From assembly GCA_036004405.1 (NCBI GenBank), contig DASYRM010000123.1, forward strand, positions 1 through 34,723: DNA of 34,723 nucleotides. The letters are read 5' to 3'. Position 1 is the first letter of the stretch; every line of letters begins with the position of its first letter. The notes under the pieces are model-generated. The model saw only the letters and a program-made list of their open reading frames with translations, was not told the DNA's origin and ran no database searches. A program made the position numbers and the translations under genes. Positions 24,397 to 31,820 of this stretch are shown piece after piece. The stretch is from DASYRM01 sp036004405 (GTDB taxonomy: Bacteria; Acidobacteriota; Vicinamibacteria; Vicinamibacterales; UBA2999).

Positions 24397-25107
24397 ATGG
24401 CGCACACGTGGCAACCCGCCGCCGACCGGCTCACCCGCGATCTGGGCGGCATCTTCCGCGGCCGGCTCCTCTCGGTCGTCGTCTACGGCGGGCAGGTAGA
24501 CGGCAACGCCACGGCACCGCTGCAGTCGCTGGCGCTCGTGTCGTCGCTCAGCGCCGGCGACCTCGAGGCGTGCGCGCAGCTCTCGTCCGACTGGACGCGC
24601 GGCGGCATCGGCACGCCGCTCATCCTGCCCGACGCTGAATTCCGGGCCTCGCTCGACGTCTTCCCGCTCGAGTACGGCGAAATCGTCCGGGCGCACACGC
24701 TCGTCCACGGCGCGGACCCGTTCGCTGGCGTCACGATCTCGTCCGGCGATCTGCGGCTGGCGTGCGAGGCGCAGGCGAAGAGCCATCTGCTGCACCTGCG
24801 ACAGGGCTACATGCAGACGGGCGGCCGCTTGCCGGCGGTGGCGCGGCTCGTGGCACAGAGCGCCCCGGCCTTTGCCGCGCTGCTGCGGAACGTCGGTCGC
24901 CTCAGCGGCGTCCAAACGTCCGACCGAATGGCAGCCACGCGACAGGGCGCCCACGCGGCGGGCCTGTCCATCGACACCGTCGACGCCATCCTGGCGCTCG
25001 AATCTCCCAGCGCACTTCCCGCGTCCGACCCGGCACGGCTGTTCCCCGACTATCTGGCAGCCGTGGAACGCCTGTCGGCGGTCGTGGACCAATGGCGCGC
25101 CTCCTGA
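24397..25107 (+). CDS. Unknown conserved-looking protein, nucleotidyltransferase-like N-terminus
   Basis: A 236-residue cytoplasmic protein of unknown function. The N-terminal part (FRGRLLSVVVYGGQVDGNA, then LQSLALVSSLSAGDLEACAQL) resembles the start of the nucleotidyltransferase fold, where GxxxxxxxYGS is typical. The usual catalytic aspartates are not in standard places, so activity is doubtful. The second half is helical (LVAQSAPAFAALLRNVGRLS, and LFPDYLAAVERLSAVVDQW). Start ATG 24397 is preferred over 24388 because TAGAAT lies 7 bases before it. The gene overlaps the TPM gene by 16 bases, a sign of coupled translation. The link to the TPM and LemA genes suggests a shared role, but this is inference. 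Confidence 0.8.
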   Translation: MAHTWQPAADRLTRDLGGIFRGRLLSVVVYGGQVDGNATAPLQSLALVSSLSAGDLEACAQLSSDWTRGGIGTPLILPDAEFRASLDVFPLEYGEIVRAHTLVHGADPFAGVTISSGDLRLACEAQAKSHLLHLRQGYMQTGGRLPAVARLVAQSAPAFAALLRNVGRLSGVQTSDRMAATRQGAHAAGLSIDTVDAILALESPSALPASDPARLFPDYLAAVERLSAVVDQWRAS

Positions 25108-25922
25108 CGCGGGCGGCGGTGCTCGCCGTCGCCCTGCTGGCCTCCGTGTGGTGCGGCGTCGCCGCGGCGCAGCCGGCGCCCCCGCCGCTCACGCAGCCGG
25201 TCAACGACTTTGCGCACGTCGTCGATCCGGAGAGCGCCCGGACCATGGACGCGCTCATCCGCTCGCTGCAGCGCGCCACCGGCGACGTCGTCGTGGTGGC
25301 GACGGTGGAGACGTTCAAACCGTACGCGACCATCGACGAGTACTCCGTCAAGATGTTCGAGAACGGAGGCCGCGGCATCGGTGAGAAGGGGCGCGACAAC
25401 GGCCTGCTCATCGTGGTGGCCGTCAACGACCGCCGCGTCAAAGTGGAACCCGGCTACGAGCTCGAGGGGTTCATCACCGACGGGTTTGCCGGCGAGGTGA
25501 GCCGCGACGACATGGCGCCGCAGTTCCGCCAGGGCAACTACGGCGCCGGGCTGGTCGCCGGCGTGCAGCGCATCGTCGGCCGCATCGCGCAGGGGCGCAA
25601 CATATCGCTGCAGGATCTACCGCAGGAGCCGCGGACGGTCCGGCGGCGGCGGACCAGCGGCGGCGGCGCCATCTTCTGGCTGTTCATCGCCTTCATCGTG
25701 ATTCGCGCGCTGGTCGGCGGCATGCGACGCAATTCGCGCCGCGGGCCGAACTGGGGCGGACCGGGCTGGGGCGGCTGGAGCAGCGGCGTGGGGCCGTTCA
25801 TCGGCCGCCGCGGCGGGTTCGGCGGCGGCGGCTTTGGTGGCGGGTTCGGCGGGGGCGGCGGCGGGTTTGGCGGGTTTGGCGGCGGCCGCAGCGGCGGTGG
25901 CGGTGGCGGCGCGGGGTGGTAG
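25092..25922 (+). CDS. TPM-domain (YgcG-like) membrane protein with Gly-rich tail
   Basis: A 276-residue exported, membrane-anchored protein. The signal peptide covers about residues 1-27 and ends VAAAQP. A TPM domain (PF04536 type) covers about 33-160 with VNDFAHVVDPESARTMDALI, TGDVVVVATVETF, GEKGRDNGLLIVVAVNDRRV and VEPGYELEGFITD. A membrane helix, FWLFIAFIVIRALVGGM, lies near 193-210. The last 60 residues are Gly/Phe/Trp-rich (FGGGGFGGGFGGG). TPM domains are chiefly known in photosystem II repair and as partners of LemA-type proteins. The ATG at 25092 overlaps the preceding gene's end. LemA follows 79 bases later, with repeats between. Confidence 0.88.
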   Translation: MARLLTRAAVLAVALLASVWCGVAAAQPAPPPLTQPVNDFAHVVDPESARTMDALIRSLQRATGDVVVVATVETFKPYATIDEYSVKMFENGGRGIGEKGRDNGLLIVVAVNDRRVKVEPGYELEGFITDGFAGEVSRDDMAPQFRQGNYGAGLVAGVQRIVGRIAQGRNISLQDLPQEPRTVRRRRTSGGGAIFWLFIAFIVIRALVGGMRRNSRRGPNWGGPGWGGWSSGVGPFIGRRGGFGGGGFGGGFGGGGGGFGGFGGGRSGGGGGGAGW

Positions 25923-25979
25923 GCAGACGTGGGGGCCGCCTTCGCGTAGGCAGACGTGGGGGCCGCCTTCAGGCGGCCC
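25919..25979. repeat. REP-like palindromic repeat between TPM and LemA genes
   Basis: A 25-base unit (GTAGGCAGACGTGGGGGCCG plus five bases) occurs at 25919-25943 and 25946-25970, a 27-base period. The second copy ends in the palindrome GGGCCGCCTTCAGGCGGCCC at 25960-25979, identical to 1497-1516. The first copy covers the last bases of the TPM gene, including its stop codon. Confidence 0.8.
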
Positions 25980-26001
25980 GTCGGTAACGAGGAGACAAAC
26001 C

Positions 26002-26577
26002 GTGATGAAGATTCTGCGAACGGCACTGGCAGCCCTGCTGCTGACGGCGGGAGCCGTGGTGGCCTCGGGCTGTTCCTACAACACGTTCGTCGGCCAGGAA
26101 GAGAGCATCAAGACGCAGTGGGCGCAGGTGGAGAATCAGCTCCAGCGCCGCAACGACTTGATCCCGAACCTTGTCGAGACGACCAAGGGCATCGCCCAGC
26201 AGGAGCGCGACGTCTTCGGCCAGATTGCCGAGTCGCGCGCCAAGCTGGCGGGGGCCCAGACGCCCGAGCAGCGGATGCAGGCGGCCAACGAGCAGAGCGC
26301 GGCGCTGGCGCGGCTGCTGGTGGTCGTGGAGAACTATCCTGACCTCAAGTCGAACGCGACGTTCAACCGCCTGATGGACGAGCTCGCCGGCACCGAGAAC
26401 CGCATCGCCGTGGAACGGATGCGATATAACGAGCGCGTGCAGGAATACAACACGCAGCGGCGGCGCTTCCCGTCGAACGTGACGGCCAGCATCTTCGGCT
26501 TCAAGGAGCACCCGCTCTTCAACGCGCCTCCCGAGGCGGAGAAAGTGCCGCGCGTCAACTTCAACCGGCCGTCGTAG
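26002..26577 (+). CDS. lemA: LemA family protein
   Basis: A 191-residue protein (190 from the ATG at 26005). The hydrophobic N-terminus ends in VVASGC, a lipobox near C23-24, so it is likely a lipoprotein; most LemA proteins instead keep a membrane helix here. The family signature is strong: SYNTFVGQEESIKTQWAQVE, then NQLQRRNDLIPNLVETTKG, and MRYNERVQEYNTQRRRFPSN near residue 140. The family is helical and membrane-associated; its role is unclear and it is often next to TPM/YgcG proteins, as here. A GGAG site lies 7 bases before GTG 26002 and 10 before ATG 26005, so GTG is preferred. The stop TAG forms the first half of the -10 hexamer of the DinB gene. Confidence 0.93.
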   Translation: MMKILRTALAALLLTAGAVVASGCSYNTFVGQEESIKTQWAQVENQLQRRNDLIPNLVETTKGIAQQERDVFGQIAESRAKLAGAQTPEQRMQAANEQSAALARLLVVVENYPDLKSNATFNRLMDELAGTENRIAVERMRYNERVQEYNTQRRRFPSNVTASIFGFKEHPLFNAPPEAEKVPRVNFNRPS

Positions 26578-26580
26578 AAT
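26575..26580 (+). promoter_or_regulatory. Putative -10 element (leaderless) for the DinB gene
   Basis: TAGAAT overlaps the lemA stop codon (its TAG) and ends 6 bases before the ATG at 26587. Confidence 0.6.
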
Positions 26581-26586
26581 CGCGCG

Positions 26587-27081
26587 ATGCCGCTCGTCGA
26601 TCACCTGCTGCCCGAGTTCGACCACGAGATGGCGACCACCCGCAAGCTGCTCGAACGCCTGCCCGAGGATCGCCTCTCGTGGAAGCCGCACGCCAAGTCG
26701 TACTCGCTCGGACAGCTCGCCCAGCACCTCGCCAACGTCCCCTACTGGGGGCAGCTCACGCTCGAGCAGTCGGAGCTGGATCTGATGGCGTATCCACCGA
26801 TGGCGGAACTGGGCAGCCGCGCCGCCATTCTCCAGCTGTTCGAGGACCGGGTGGCGGGTACGCGCAAGGCGCTCATCGGCAAGACCGACGGCGAGCTGAT
26901 GGCGCCGTGGTCGCTGAAGCGCGGCGATGAGAAGATGTTCACGATGCCGAAGGCCACGGTGTGGCGCACCTTCGTGATGAATCACCTCGTCCATCATCGC
27001 GGCCAGCTGAGCGTCTACCTGCGCCAGCAGGACGTGCCGCTGCCGTCGATGTACGGTCCGAGCGCGGACGAGGCGTTTTAA
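26587..27081 (+). CDS. DinB/YfiT-like family protein
   Basis: A 164-residue cytoplasmic protein of the DinB (DNA-damage-inducible) superfamily, a four-helix bundle that binds a divalent metal through three histidines. The likely triad is H47 (QLAQHLANVPYWG), H133 and H137 (MNHLVHHRGQLSVYLR). WKPHAKSYSLGQLAQHLANV is the usual first signature. Members act as thiol transferases or hydrolases or are uncharacterised; this one has no recognised substrate. It has no ribosome site and starts 9 bases after lemA with its own TAGAAT hexamer. It is followed by two terminator-like hairpins. Confidence 0.9.
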   Translation: MPLVDHLLPEFDHEMATTRKLLERLPEDRLSWKPHAKSYSLGQLAQHLANVPYWGQLTLEQSELDLMAYPPMAELGSRAAILQLFEDRVAGTRKALIGKTDGELMAPWSLKRGDEKMFTMPKATVWRTFVMNHLVHHRGQLSVYLRQQDVPLPSMYGPSADEAF

Positions 27082-27123
27082 AGCGAGGCTCCGCCGTGAT
27101 CACTTCGAGGCTTCGCCTCGCTT
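27081..27123. terminator. Terminator-like hairpins after the DinB gene
   Basis: CGAGGC TTC GCCTCG at 27106-27120 is a perfect hairpin with a 3-base loop. The flanking arms AAGCGAGGC (27081-27089) and GCCTCGCTT (27115-27123) can also pair. No U-tract. Confidence 0.45.
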
Positions 27124-27137
27124 GACAGCGTCTGCTG

Positions 27138-27156
27138 GCCCGCCCTTCGGGCGGGC
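27138..27156. terminator. GC hairpin before the membrane protein gene
   Basis: GCCCGCCC TTC GGGCGGGC is an 8-bp stem with a 3-base loop. It may end transcription from lemA/dinB, or belong to the short-palindrome repeat family. Confidence 0.5.
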
Positions 27157-27178
27157 GTTGACGGCCCCACGCGCCGGA

Positions 27179-28660
27179 ATGCTGGCGGCGCTCGCGGCCT
27201 TTGTCGTCCTGGCTACCGCCAACGGCGGCATGTACCGCTACGGCGTCTCGGACCAGGCCTTCTACATTCCCGTCGTCACGCGCGCGCTCGATCCCGCCGC
27301 GTTTCCGCACGACGCCGCCCTCATCGACGCTCAGGGGCAGTTGATGCTCTCGGACGAGGCGCTGGCCATGTTGGTGCGCACGACCGGGGCGTCGCTCGAC
27401 ACGCTGTTCCTCGGCGGCTACCTGCTCTCGCTCGCGCTCATCTTCGCCGGCCTCGCTGGCATCGGGCGAAGGCTCTACGCCAATCCGTGGAGCACGTATG
27501 CGCTGGCGGCGGCCTTTACGCTGCGCCATCACATCACGCGCACCAGCGCCAACACCTTCGAGCCCTACTTCCACCCGCGGATGCTCGCCTTCGGTGTCGG
27601 CCTGCTCGCCGTCACCGCGTATCTCCACCGACGGCCGTGGCTGGCCATGGTCCTGGGGGCGATGGCCGCCGCGATCCACACCACGACGGCGATGTGGTTC
27701 GCGGTGCTCGTCGGAACCGCACTCGTCGTCAGCGAGCCGCGGTGGCGCCGCATCGCCATTCCCGCCGCAGTGATCGCGGCCGCCGCGGCCGCGTGGGCCG
27801 TGCTCGCGGGTCCCTTGCGCGGACGCTTCGTGGTGATGGACGACGTCTGGCTGCAGGCGGTGGCGTCGAAGGACTCGCTCTTCGCCACCGAGTGGCCCCT
27901 GTCGGCCTGGGCCGTCAACCTGGGCACCCTCGGACTCCTGTGGCTGGCTTATCGGTTCCGCGCCGCGCGCGGCCAGGCGGGCCCCGAGGAGCGCGGCCTC
28001 GCGTGGGGCGCCATCGCCCTCGTCGGCGTGTTCCTGATCACGCTGCCCGCGGTGGGGGCCCATGTCGCCTTTCCCGTCCAGCTGCAGATCTCACGCGTGT
28101 TCTGGCTGGTGGATTTGGTCGCGACGGTGGTCATCGTGGGCGCGCTGGCCGAGAGCTCCTGGCTCGTCCGCCTCGGGCGGCCGGCGCTGGCGGCGTGCCT
28201 GGCGGCGCTGGCGGCCGGGCGCGGCGGCTACATCCTGTTCGTCGAGCACCCCGAGCGGCCGCTCTTTCGCCTCCATCTCGAGGACTCGCCCTGGCACGAG
28301 GCGATGCGATTCGTGGCCACGCTGCCGAAAGACGCGCTGGTGCTTGCCGACTCGGGACACGCCTGGCGCTACGGGACCAGCGTCAGGGTCAGCGGCGGGC
28401 GGGACGTGTTCATCGAGGAAACCAAGGACTCCGCCGTGGCCATCTACTCGCGCGAGGTCGCGGAGCGGGTGGTGGAGCGCATTCGCGCCCTCGGCGATCT
28501 CTCGACGCGCGCCCCGGAGGACATCGAACGCCTGGGCGAGCAGTACGGCGTCACGCACGTCGTCACCGAGGGACGCCTGCCGCTGCCGGCGGTGTTCGAG
28601 AACGCGCGGTTCCGCGTCTATGCCCTGCCCCCGTCGATCCGTCTGGCCGGCGGTCGCTAG
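27179..28660 (+). CDS. Polytopic membrane protein with C-terminal soluble domain (GT-C-like, uncertain)
   Basis: A 493-residue protein with about ten membrane segments in the first 370 residues (for example AALAAFVVLATANGG, LSLALIFAGLAGIGRRLY, and AIALVGVFLITLPAVGAHV), followed by a soluble domain of about 120 residues (PWHEAMRFVATLPKDALVLA, then EDIERLGEQYGVTHVVTEG). Conserved-looking polar clusters lie in loops: YGVSDQAFYIPVV, RTSANTFEPYFHPRM and AAIHTTTAMWF. The plan, with acidic or His residues in early loops, resembles GT-C glycosyltransferases, but no defined signature supports it. The start is uncertain: ATG 27179 is used here, and TTG 27158 is an alternative after the hairpin. It is followed by the YheT hydrolase gene. 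Confidence 0.8.
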   Translation: MLAALAAFVVLATANGGMYRYGVSDQAFYIPVVTRALDPAAFPHDAALIDAQGQLMLSDEALAMLVRTTGASLDTLFLGGYLLSLALIFAGLAGIGRRLYANPWSTYALAAAFTLRHHITRTSANTFEPYFHPRMLAFGVGLLAVTAYLHRRPWLAMVLGAMAAAIHTTTAMWFAVLVGTALVVSEPRWRRIAIPAAVIAAAAAAWAVLAGPLRGRFVVMDDVWLQAVASKDSLFATEWPLSAWAVNLGTLGLLWLAYRFRAARGQAGPEERGLAWGAIALVGVFLITLPAVGAHVAFPVQLQISRVFWLVDLVATVVIVGALAESSWLVRLGRPALAACLAALAAGRGGYILFVEHPERPLFRLHLEDSPWHEAMRFVATLPKDALVLADSGHAWRYGTSVRVSGGRDVFIEETKDSAVAIYSREVAERVVERIRALGDLSTRAPEDIERLGEQYGVTHVVTEGRLPLPAVFENARFRVYALPPSIRLAGGR

Positions 28661-28698
28661 CCGCCCGCGCGAAGCGCGGCAAGAGATACTGGGGGTGA

Positions 28699-28704
28699 TA
28701 AGCT
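28699..28704 (+). promoter_or_regulatory. Putative -10 element for the YheT hydrolase gene
   Basis: TAAGCT ends 8 bases before the GTG at 28713. Weaker than the others. Confidence 0.4.
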
Positions 28705-28712
28705 GATTTTGC

Positions 28713-29750
28713 GTGCGCTTCGCTCCCGCTGACTACCAGCCGCGCTTCTCCGGCGGACACTGGCAGACGCTCTTCGCCTGGGCACGGCGGCGCGAGCTGC
28801 CCGGCCTGCCCGAACCTGCGGCCCGCTACTTCGATACCGCCGCAGACGCGCGCGTGCTGGCGCATTGTCACTGGCAGCCGGAGCCGCGCACGCGGCCCAC
28901 GATCGTGCTGCTGCACGGCCTCGAGGGGTCGAGCACCGTCCACTACATGCGCGGCATGGCTCACAAGGCGTGGGCGGCGGGGCTGAACGTGGTGCGCCTC
29001 AACCAGCGTAACTGCGGCGGCACCGAGGCGTTATCGCGCGGCCTCTACCATTCGGGGCTGACCCACGACCCGCTGTTCGTGATCCGCGAGCTGATTGCCG
29101 CCGACGGGCTCCCCGCAATCGTCGTCGCCGGCTATTCGCTCGGCGGCAACGTGGCGCTCAAGCTCGCCGGCGAGCTCGGCGCCGGTGCGCCGCCCCAATT
29201 GACCGCCATCTGCGCAGTGTCGCCGACGATGGACCTGTCAGTGTGCGTCCACGCACTCGAACGGCGCGCCAACTATCCGTATCAGTGGAACTTCGTGCGC
29301 AACCTGAAGGCGCGCATGCGGCGGAAGGCGGCGCTCTTCCCCGACGAGTTCTCGGTAGAACCGCTGGCGCGCATCTGGACGGTGCGTCAGTTCGACGAGG
29401 CCTACACGGCGCCGTATTACGGCTTCACGGACGCGACCGACTACTACCACCGCGCGAGCGCCATGCGAGCCATCGACCGCATCAAGGTGCCGACCTTGAT
29501 TCTCACCGCCGAGAACGATCCGTTCGTGCCGCCGGATCCGTTTCGCCACCCCACCGTCGCGGGCAATCCGGCCATCACCACGGTGATCACGCCCGAGGGC
29601 GGCCACTGCGCCTTCGTCGAGCGGCCCGGCGACAGCTACGACGGCTACTGGGCCGAGCGCGAAGTGGTCAGGTTTGCGGCGGAGGCGTCGCAAGGTACGC
29701 CATCAGCGCCTTCCCGAACTCCGGACCTTTCCCTGCCTCTTCGTGCTTGA
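28713..29750 (+). CDS. YheT-family alpha/beta hydrolase
   Basis: A 345-residue alpha/beta hydrolase of the YheT (abhydrolase 1/3, COG0429) family. The oxyanion motif is PTIVLLHGLEGSSTVHYMR near residue 63, followed by NVVRLNQRNCGGTEALSRGL. The nucleophile is S142 in VVAGYSLGGNVALK. The acid is in TLILTAENDPFVP and the histidine in EGGHCAFVERPG. YYHRASAMRAIDRIKVPTLI is also typical. Substrates of the family are mostly unknown short acyl esters. The start is GTG 28713, without a ribosome site. The last 83 bases overlap the convergent DUF72 gene, and the C-terminal tail SAPSRTPDLSLPLRA has no match to the family core. Confidence 0.9.
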   Translation: MRFAPADYQPRFSGGHWQTLFAWARRRELPGLPEPAARYFDTAADARVLAHCHWQPEPRTRPTIVLLHGLEGSSTVHYMRGMAHKAWAAGLNVVRLNQRNCGGTEALSRGLYHSGLTHDPLFVIRELIAADGLPAIVVAGYSLGGNVALKLAGELGAGAPPQLTAICAVSPTMDLSVCVHALERRANYPYQWNFVRNLKARMRRKAALFPDEFSVEPLARIWTVRQFDEAYTAPYYGFTDATDYYHRASAMRAIDRIKVPTLILTAENDPFVPPDPFRHPTVAGNPAITTVITPEGGHCAFVERPGDSYDGYWAEREVVRFAAEASQGTPSAPSRTPDLSLPLRA

Positions 29751-30387
29751 AGTACACGAAGACGTCCTCGCAGCGCCCGTCCAGCCCTTTCACCACAGCC
29801 GCCCACTTCTCGATGTCCTCGGGCGTGTAGCCCTCGTCCCGCAGCCGGAAATACCCATAGGGCGCCGTGATCTCGACCGGCGCTGACAGCTTTTCGCTGT
29901 CGGCCACGCACAGCGCAAGCCCGCGGGCGCGCAGCCTGGAGAACACGTCGTCGTCGAACCACGACGGATGCCGGAACTCGAACGCCGCGCAGACCTTGGG
30001 CGGAAAGGTGTCGAGAAAGGCGTCGAAGAGCGCGAGATCCTTCTTGAGATTCGGCGGCAGCTGAAAGAGCAACGCGCCGAGCTTGGGGCCGAGCACGGCG
30101 GCGGTTTCGAGAAACTGCCGCACCGCGTCGGCACAGTCCTTCAGGCGCCGATCGTGGGTGATGCGCTTGGGCGCCTTGAGCGTCAGCTTGAAGGGCGCGG
30201 GTGTGGCGGCGCTCCACGCGTTGAGGATCTTCTCGTTTGGCGCGCGGTAGAACGTGTAGTTGATCTCGACGGTCGGAAAGCGCTCGGCGTAGTACGGCAG
30301 CATCTTCGCCGCCGGCAGCGTCTCGGGATAGAAGCTCCCCTTCCACTCGGGATAGTTGTAGCCGGACGTCCCGACCCACACGTTCAT
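29668..30387 (-). CDS. DUF72 (YecE-like) family protein
   Basis: A 239-residue protein of the DUF72/YecE family, a TIM-barrel of unknown function. The N-terminus MNVWVGTSGYNYPEWKGSFY is the family signature, followed by YYAERFPTVEINYTFYRAP, FKLTLKAPKRITHDRRL, LGALLFQLPPNLKKD and AAFEFRHPSWFDDDVF. DVFVYFKHEEAGKGP is the conserved C-terminal motif. Start ATG 30387 has GATAAT 6 bases upstream. The 3' end overlaps the convergent YheT gene by 83 bases, so the two messages are antisense to each other there. A palindromic repeat separates it from the ABC permease gene upstream. Confidence 0.92.
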   Translation of the reverse strand: MNVWVGTSGYNYPEWKGSFYPETLPAAKMLPYYAERFPTVEINYTFYRAPNEKILNAWSAATPAPFKLTLKAPKRITHDRRLKDCADAVRQFLETAAVLGPKLGALLFQLPPNLKKDLALFDAFLDTFPPKVCAAFEFRHPSWFDDDVFSRLRARGLALCVADSEKLSAPVEITAPYGYFRLRDEGYTPEDIEKWAAVVKGLDGRCEDVFVYFKHEEAGKGPEFGKALMAYLATPPPQT

Positions 30388-30393
30388 CGGGAC

Positions 30394-30399
30394 ATTATC
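30394..30399 (-). promoter_or_regulatory. Putative -10 element (leaderless) for the DUF72 gene
   Basis: On the minus strand GATAAT ends 6 bases before the ATG at 30387. Confidence 0.55.
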
Positions 30400-30410
30400 T
30401 CTCGTCGTAG

Positions 30411-30432
30411 AGGCGGACCTTCAGGTCCGCCT
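30411..30432. repeat. REP-like perfect palindrome
   Basis: AGGCGGACCT and AGGTCCGCCT flank a TC loop, giving a 10-bp stem with a 2-base loop, in a GTAG...CTAC frame. It lies just after the ABC permease stop (minus strand) and before the DUF72 promoter, and could act as a terminator. Confidence 0.8.
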
Positions 30433-30437
30433 GCAGG

Positions 30438-31820
30438 CTACGCCTGACGCGCCCAGCGCACCAGCGTGGCGAAGTTCGGCGGCTTGCCGAACATCAGCAG
30501 GCCGACGCGGAAGATCTTCGCGGCCACCCAGGTGGTGGCGCACGCGGCGGCCAGGCCGATGGCGAGCGTGGCCCACACCTGCCAGATCGGTGGTGGAGAT
30601 GTGGAGGCCATGCGAATCATCATCGCCAGCGTGTTGACCGGCGGGATGAAGCTGAGCGCGATCGCGAAGGTGGAGTTCGGCTCGCGCGCCACCGGGGCGG
30701 CCATGAGCCACGGCACCATCAACACCAGCATCACCGGCGTGACGAGCGCCTGCGCCTCGCGCATCTCGTTCACGGCGGCGCCGATGGCGCCGAACACCGA
30801 GGCAAACAGGAAGTAGGTAATGAGAAAGAACAGCACGAGGTAGAAGATCAGCCACGGGTCGAGCAGGCCGATCATGGCGAAGGAGGTGAGCATCAGGACG
30901 CCCATGCCGAGGTACAGCGCGAGCACCAGCAGGCTCACCGCCATCTGGCCGAGCACCTTGCCGGCCATGAGCTCGAGCGGCGACACGGCCGAGAGCAGCA
31001 CCTCGATCACGCGGCTCGATTTCTCCTCGACCGTGGACGTCATCAGCGTCTGCGCGCCGATCATGACGCCGAAGACGAGCAGGCCCACGAACACGAAGGG
31101 CAGGAAGCGGTTGAAGCCGATCGACGTCTGCCGTTCAACCGCGCCCACGGTCATCGACGGCACCTGAGCCACCGCCGTCATGGCCTCGACTTCGGCAGCA
31201 TTCAGCTGACGCGCTGCCAGCCGCGCCGTCACGATCGCCTCGCGCAGGCCGTCGCGCACCTCGTTCTCGATGCGCTCGCCGGTGTTGGGCGGCACGAACA
31301 GGTCGTAGCTGCCGTACACCTTCTGTCCGGGCGCGAGCTGCACCGCATCCGGCTTCACGACCACGAGGGCGAGCGGACGGAGGTCGGCCGCGGAAGGTGC
31401 CGTCAGCCAGCGTTTCTCCGCGGCCAGGTCGGCGCCGGCCGGGCGTTCGATGAGGCGCAGCTCCGGCGCCAGCCCCGTGATGCGAGTGGGATCAGGTTGG
31501 CCGCTGCGGAGGGCCTCGCCGCCGTCGCGGTTTCCGGCCACCGCGTCGAGAGCCCGGTTCAAGGTCCGCTGCCGGCGGGCCTCGATGGCGGATGGCGAGA
31601 TGGCCTCGCGCAGCGCGGGGGCCACCCGTCCTGTCGGATCGATGATCGCCACCTCGCCGCGCACACGATCGCGGCCGCTCGCCGTCATCAGGCGCGGCAT
31701 CGCCGCCACGAGGATGGCGAACATGGCGGGCATGATCAAGAGCCCGATCAGAAAGCCCTTGTTGGTGACCGCCGCCATGAACTCGCGGGCGGCGACGAGA
31801 CCGATTTTTCTGAAACTCAT
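30438..31820 (-). CDS. ABC-2 type transporter permease (NatB/YhaP-like)
   Basis: A 460-residue inner-membrane permease. The first helix is near residue 20 (GFLIGLLIMPAMFAILVAAM). A large extracytoplasmic domain of about 190 residues follows (RRLTRA-like helices, ELRLIERPAGADLAAEKRW, PGQKVYGSYDLFVPPNTGER). Then come five to six helices from about 240 on (FLPFVFVGLLVFGVMIG, VLLSAVSPLELMAGKVLGQM, LVTPVMLVLMVPWLMAAPV). VEEKSSRVIEVLLSAVSPLE is the NatB/CcmB-type motif. Its start overlaps the stop of the ATPase gene by 4 bases. With the ATPase it forms a NatAB-like exporter, of sodium or another ion or of a small molecule; the cargo cannot be told. Confidence 0.92.
   Translation of the reverse strand: MSFRKIGLVAAREFMAAVTNKGFLIGLLIMPAMFAILVAAMPRLMTASGRDRVRGEVAIIDPTGRVAPALREAISPSAIEARRQRTLNRALDAVAGNRDGGEALRSGQPDPTRITGLAPELRLIERPAGADLAAEKRWLTAPSAADLRPLALVVVKPDAVQLAPGQKVYGSYDLFVPPNTGERIENEVRDGLREAIVTARLAARQLNAAEVEAMTAVAQVPSMTVGAVERQTSIGFNRFLPFVFVGLLVFGVMIGAQTLMTSTVEEKSSRVIEVLLSAVSPLELMAGKVLGQMAVSLLVLALYLGMGVLMLTSFAMIGLLDPWLIFYLVLFFLITYFLFASVFGAIGAAVNEMREAQALVTPVMLVLMVPWLMAAPVAREPNSTFAIALSFIPPVNTLAMMIRMASTSPPPIWQVWATLAIGLAAACATTWVAAKIFRVGLLMFGKPPNFATLVRWARQA

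Noticed and set aside
23137..25092. A 651-codon minus-strand frame covering yvcK and its neighbours
   Set aside because: The Arg/Ala/Gly-biased sequence has no domain, while yvcK and the convergent synthetase have full family motifs in other frames.
27122..27127. TTGACA as a consensus -35 box for the membrane protein gene
   Set aside because: No -10 hexamer lies 16-18 bases downstream; that position is occupied by a GC hairpin.
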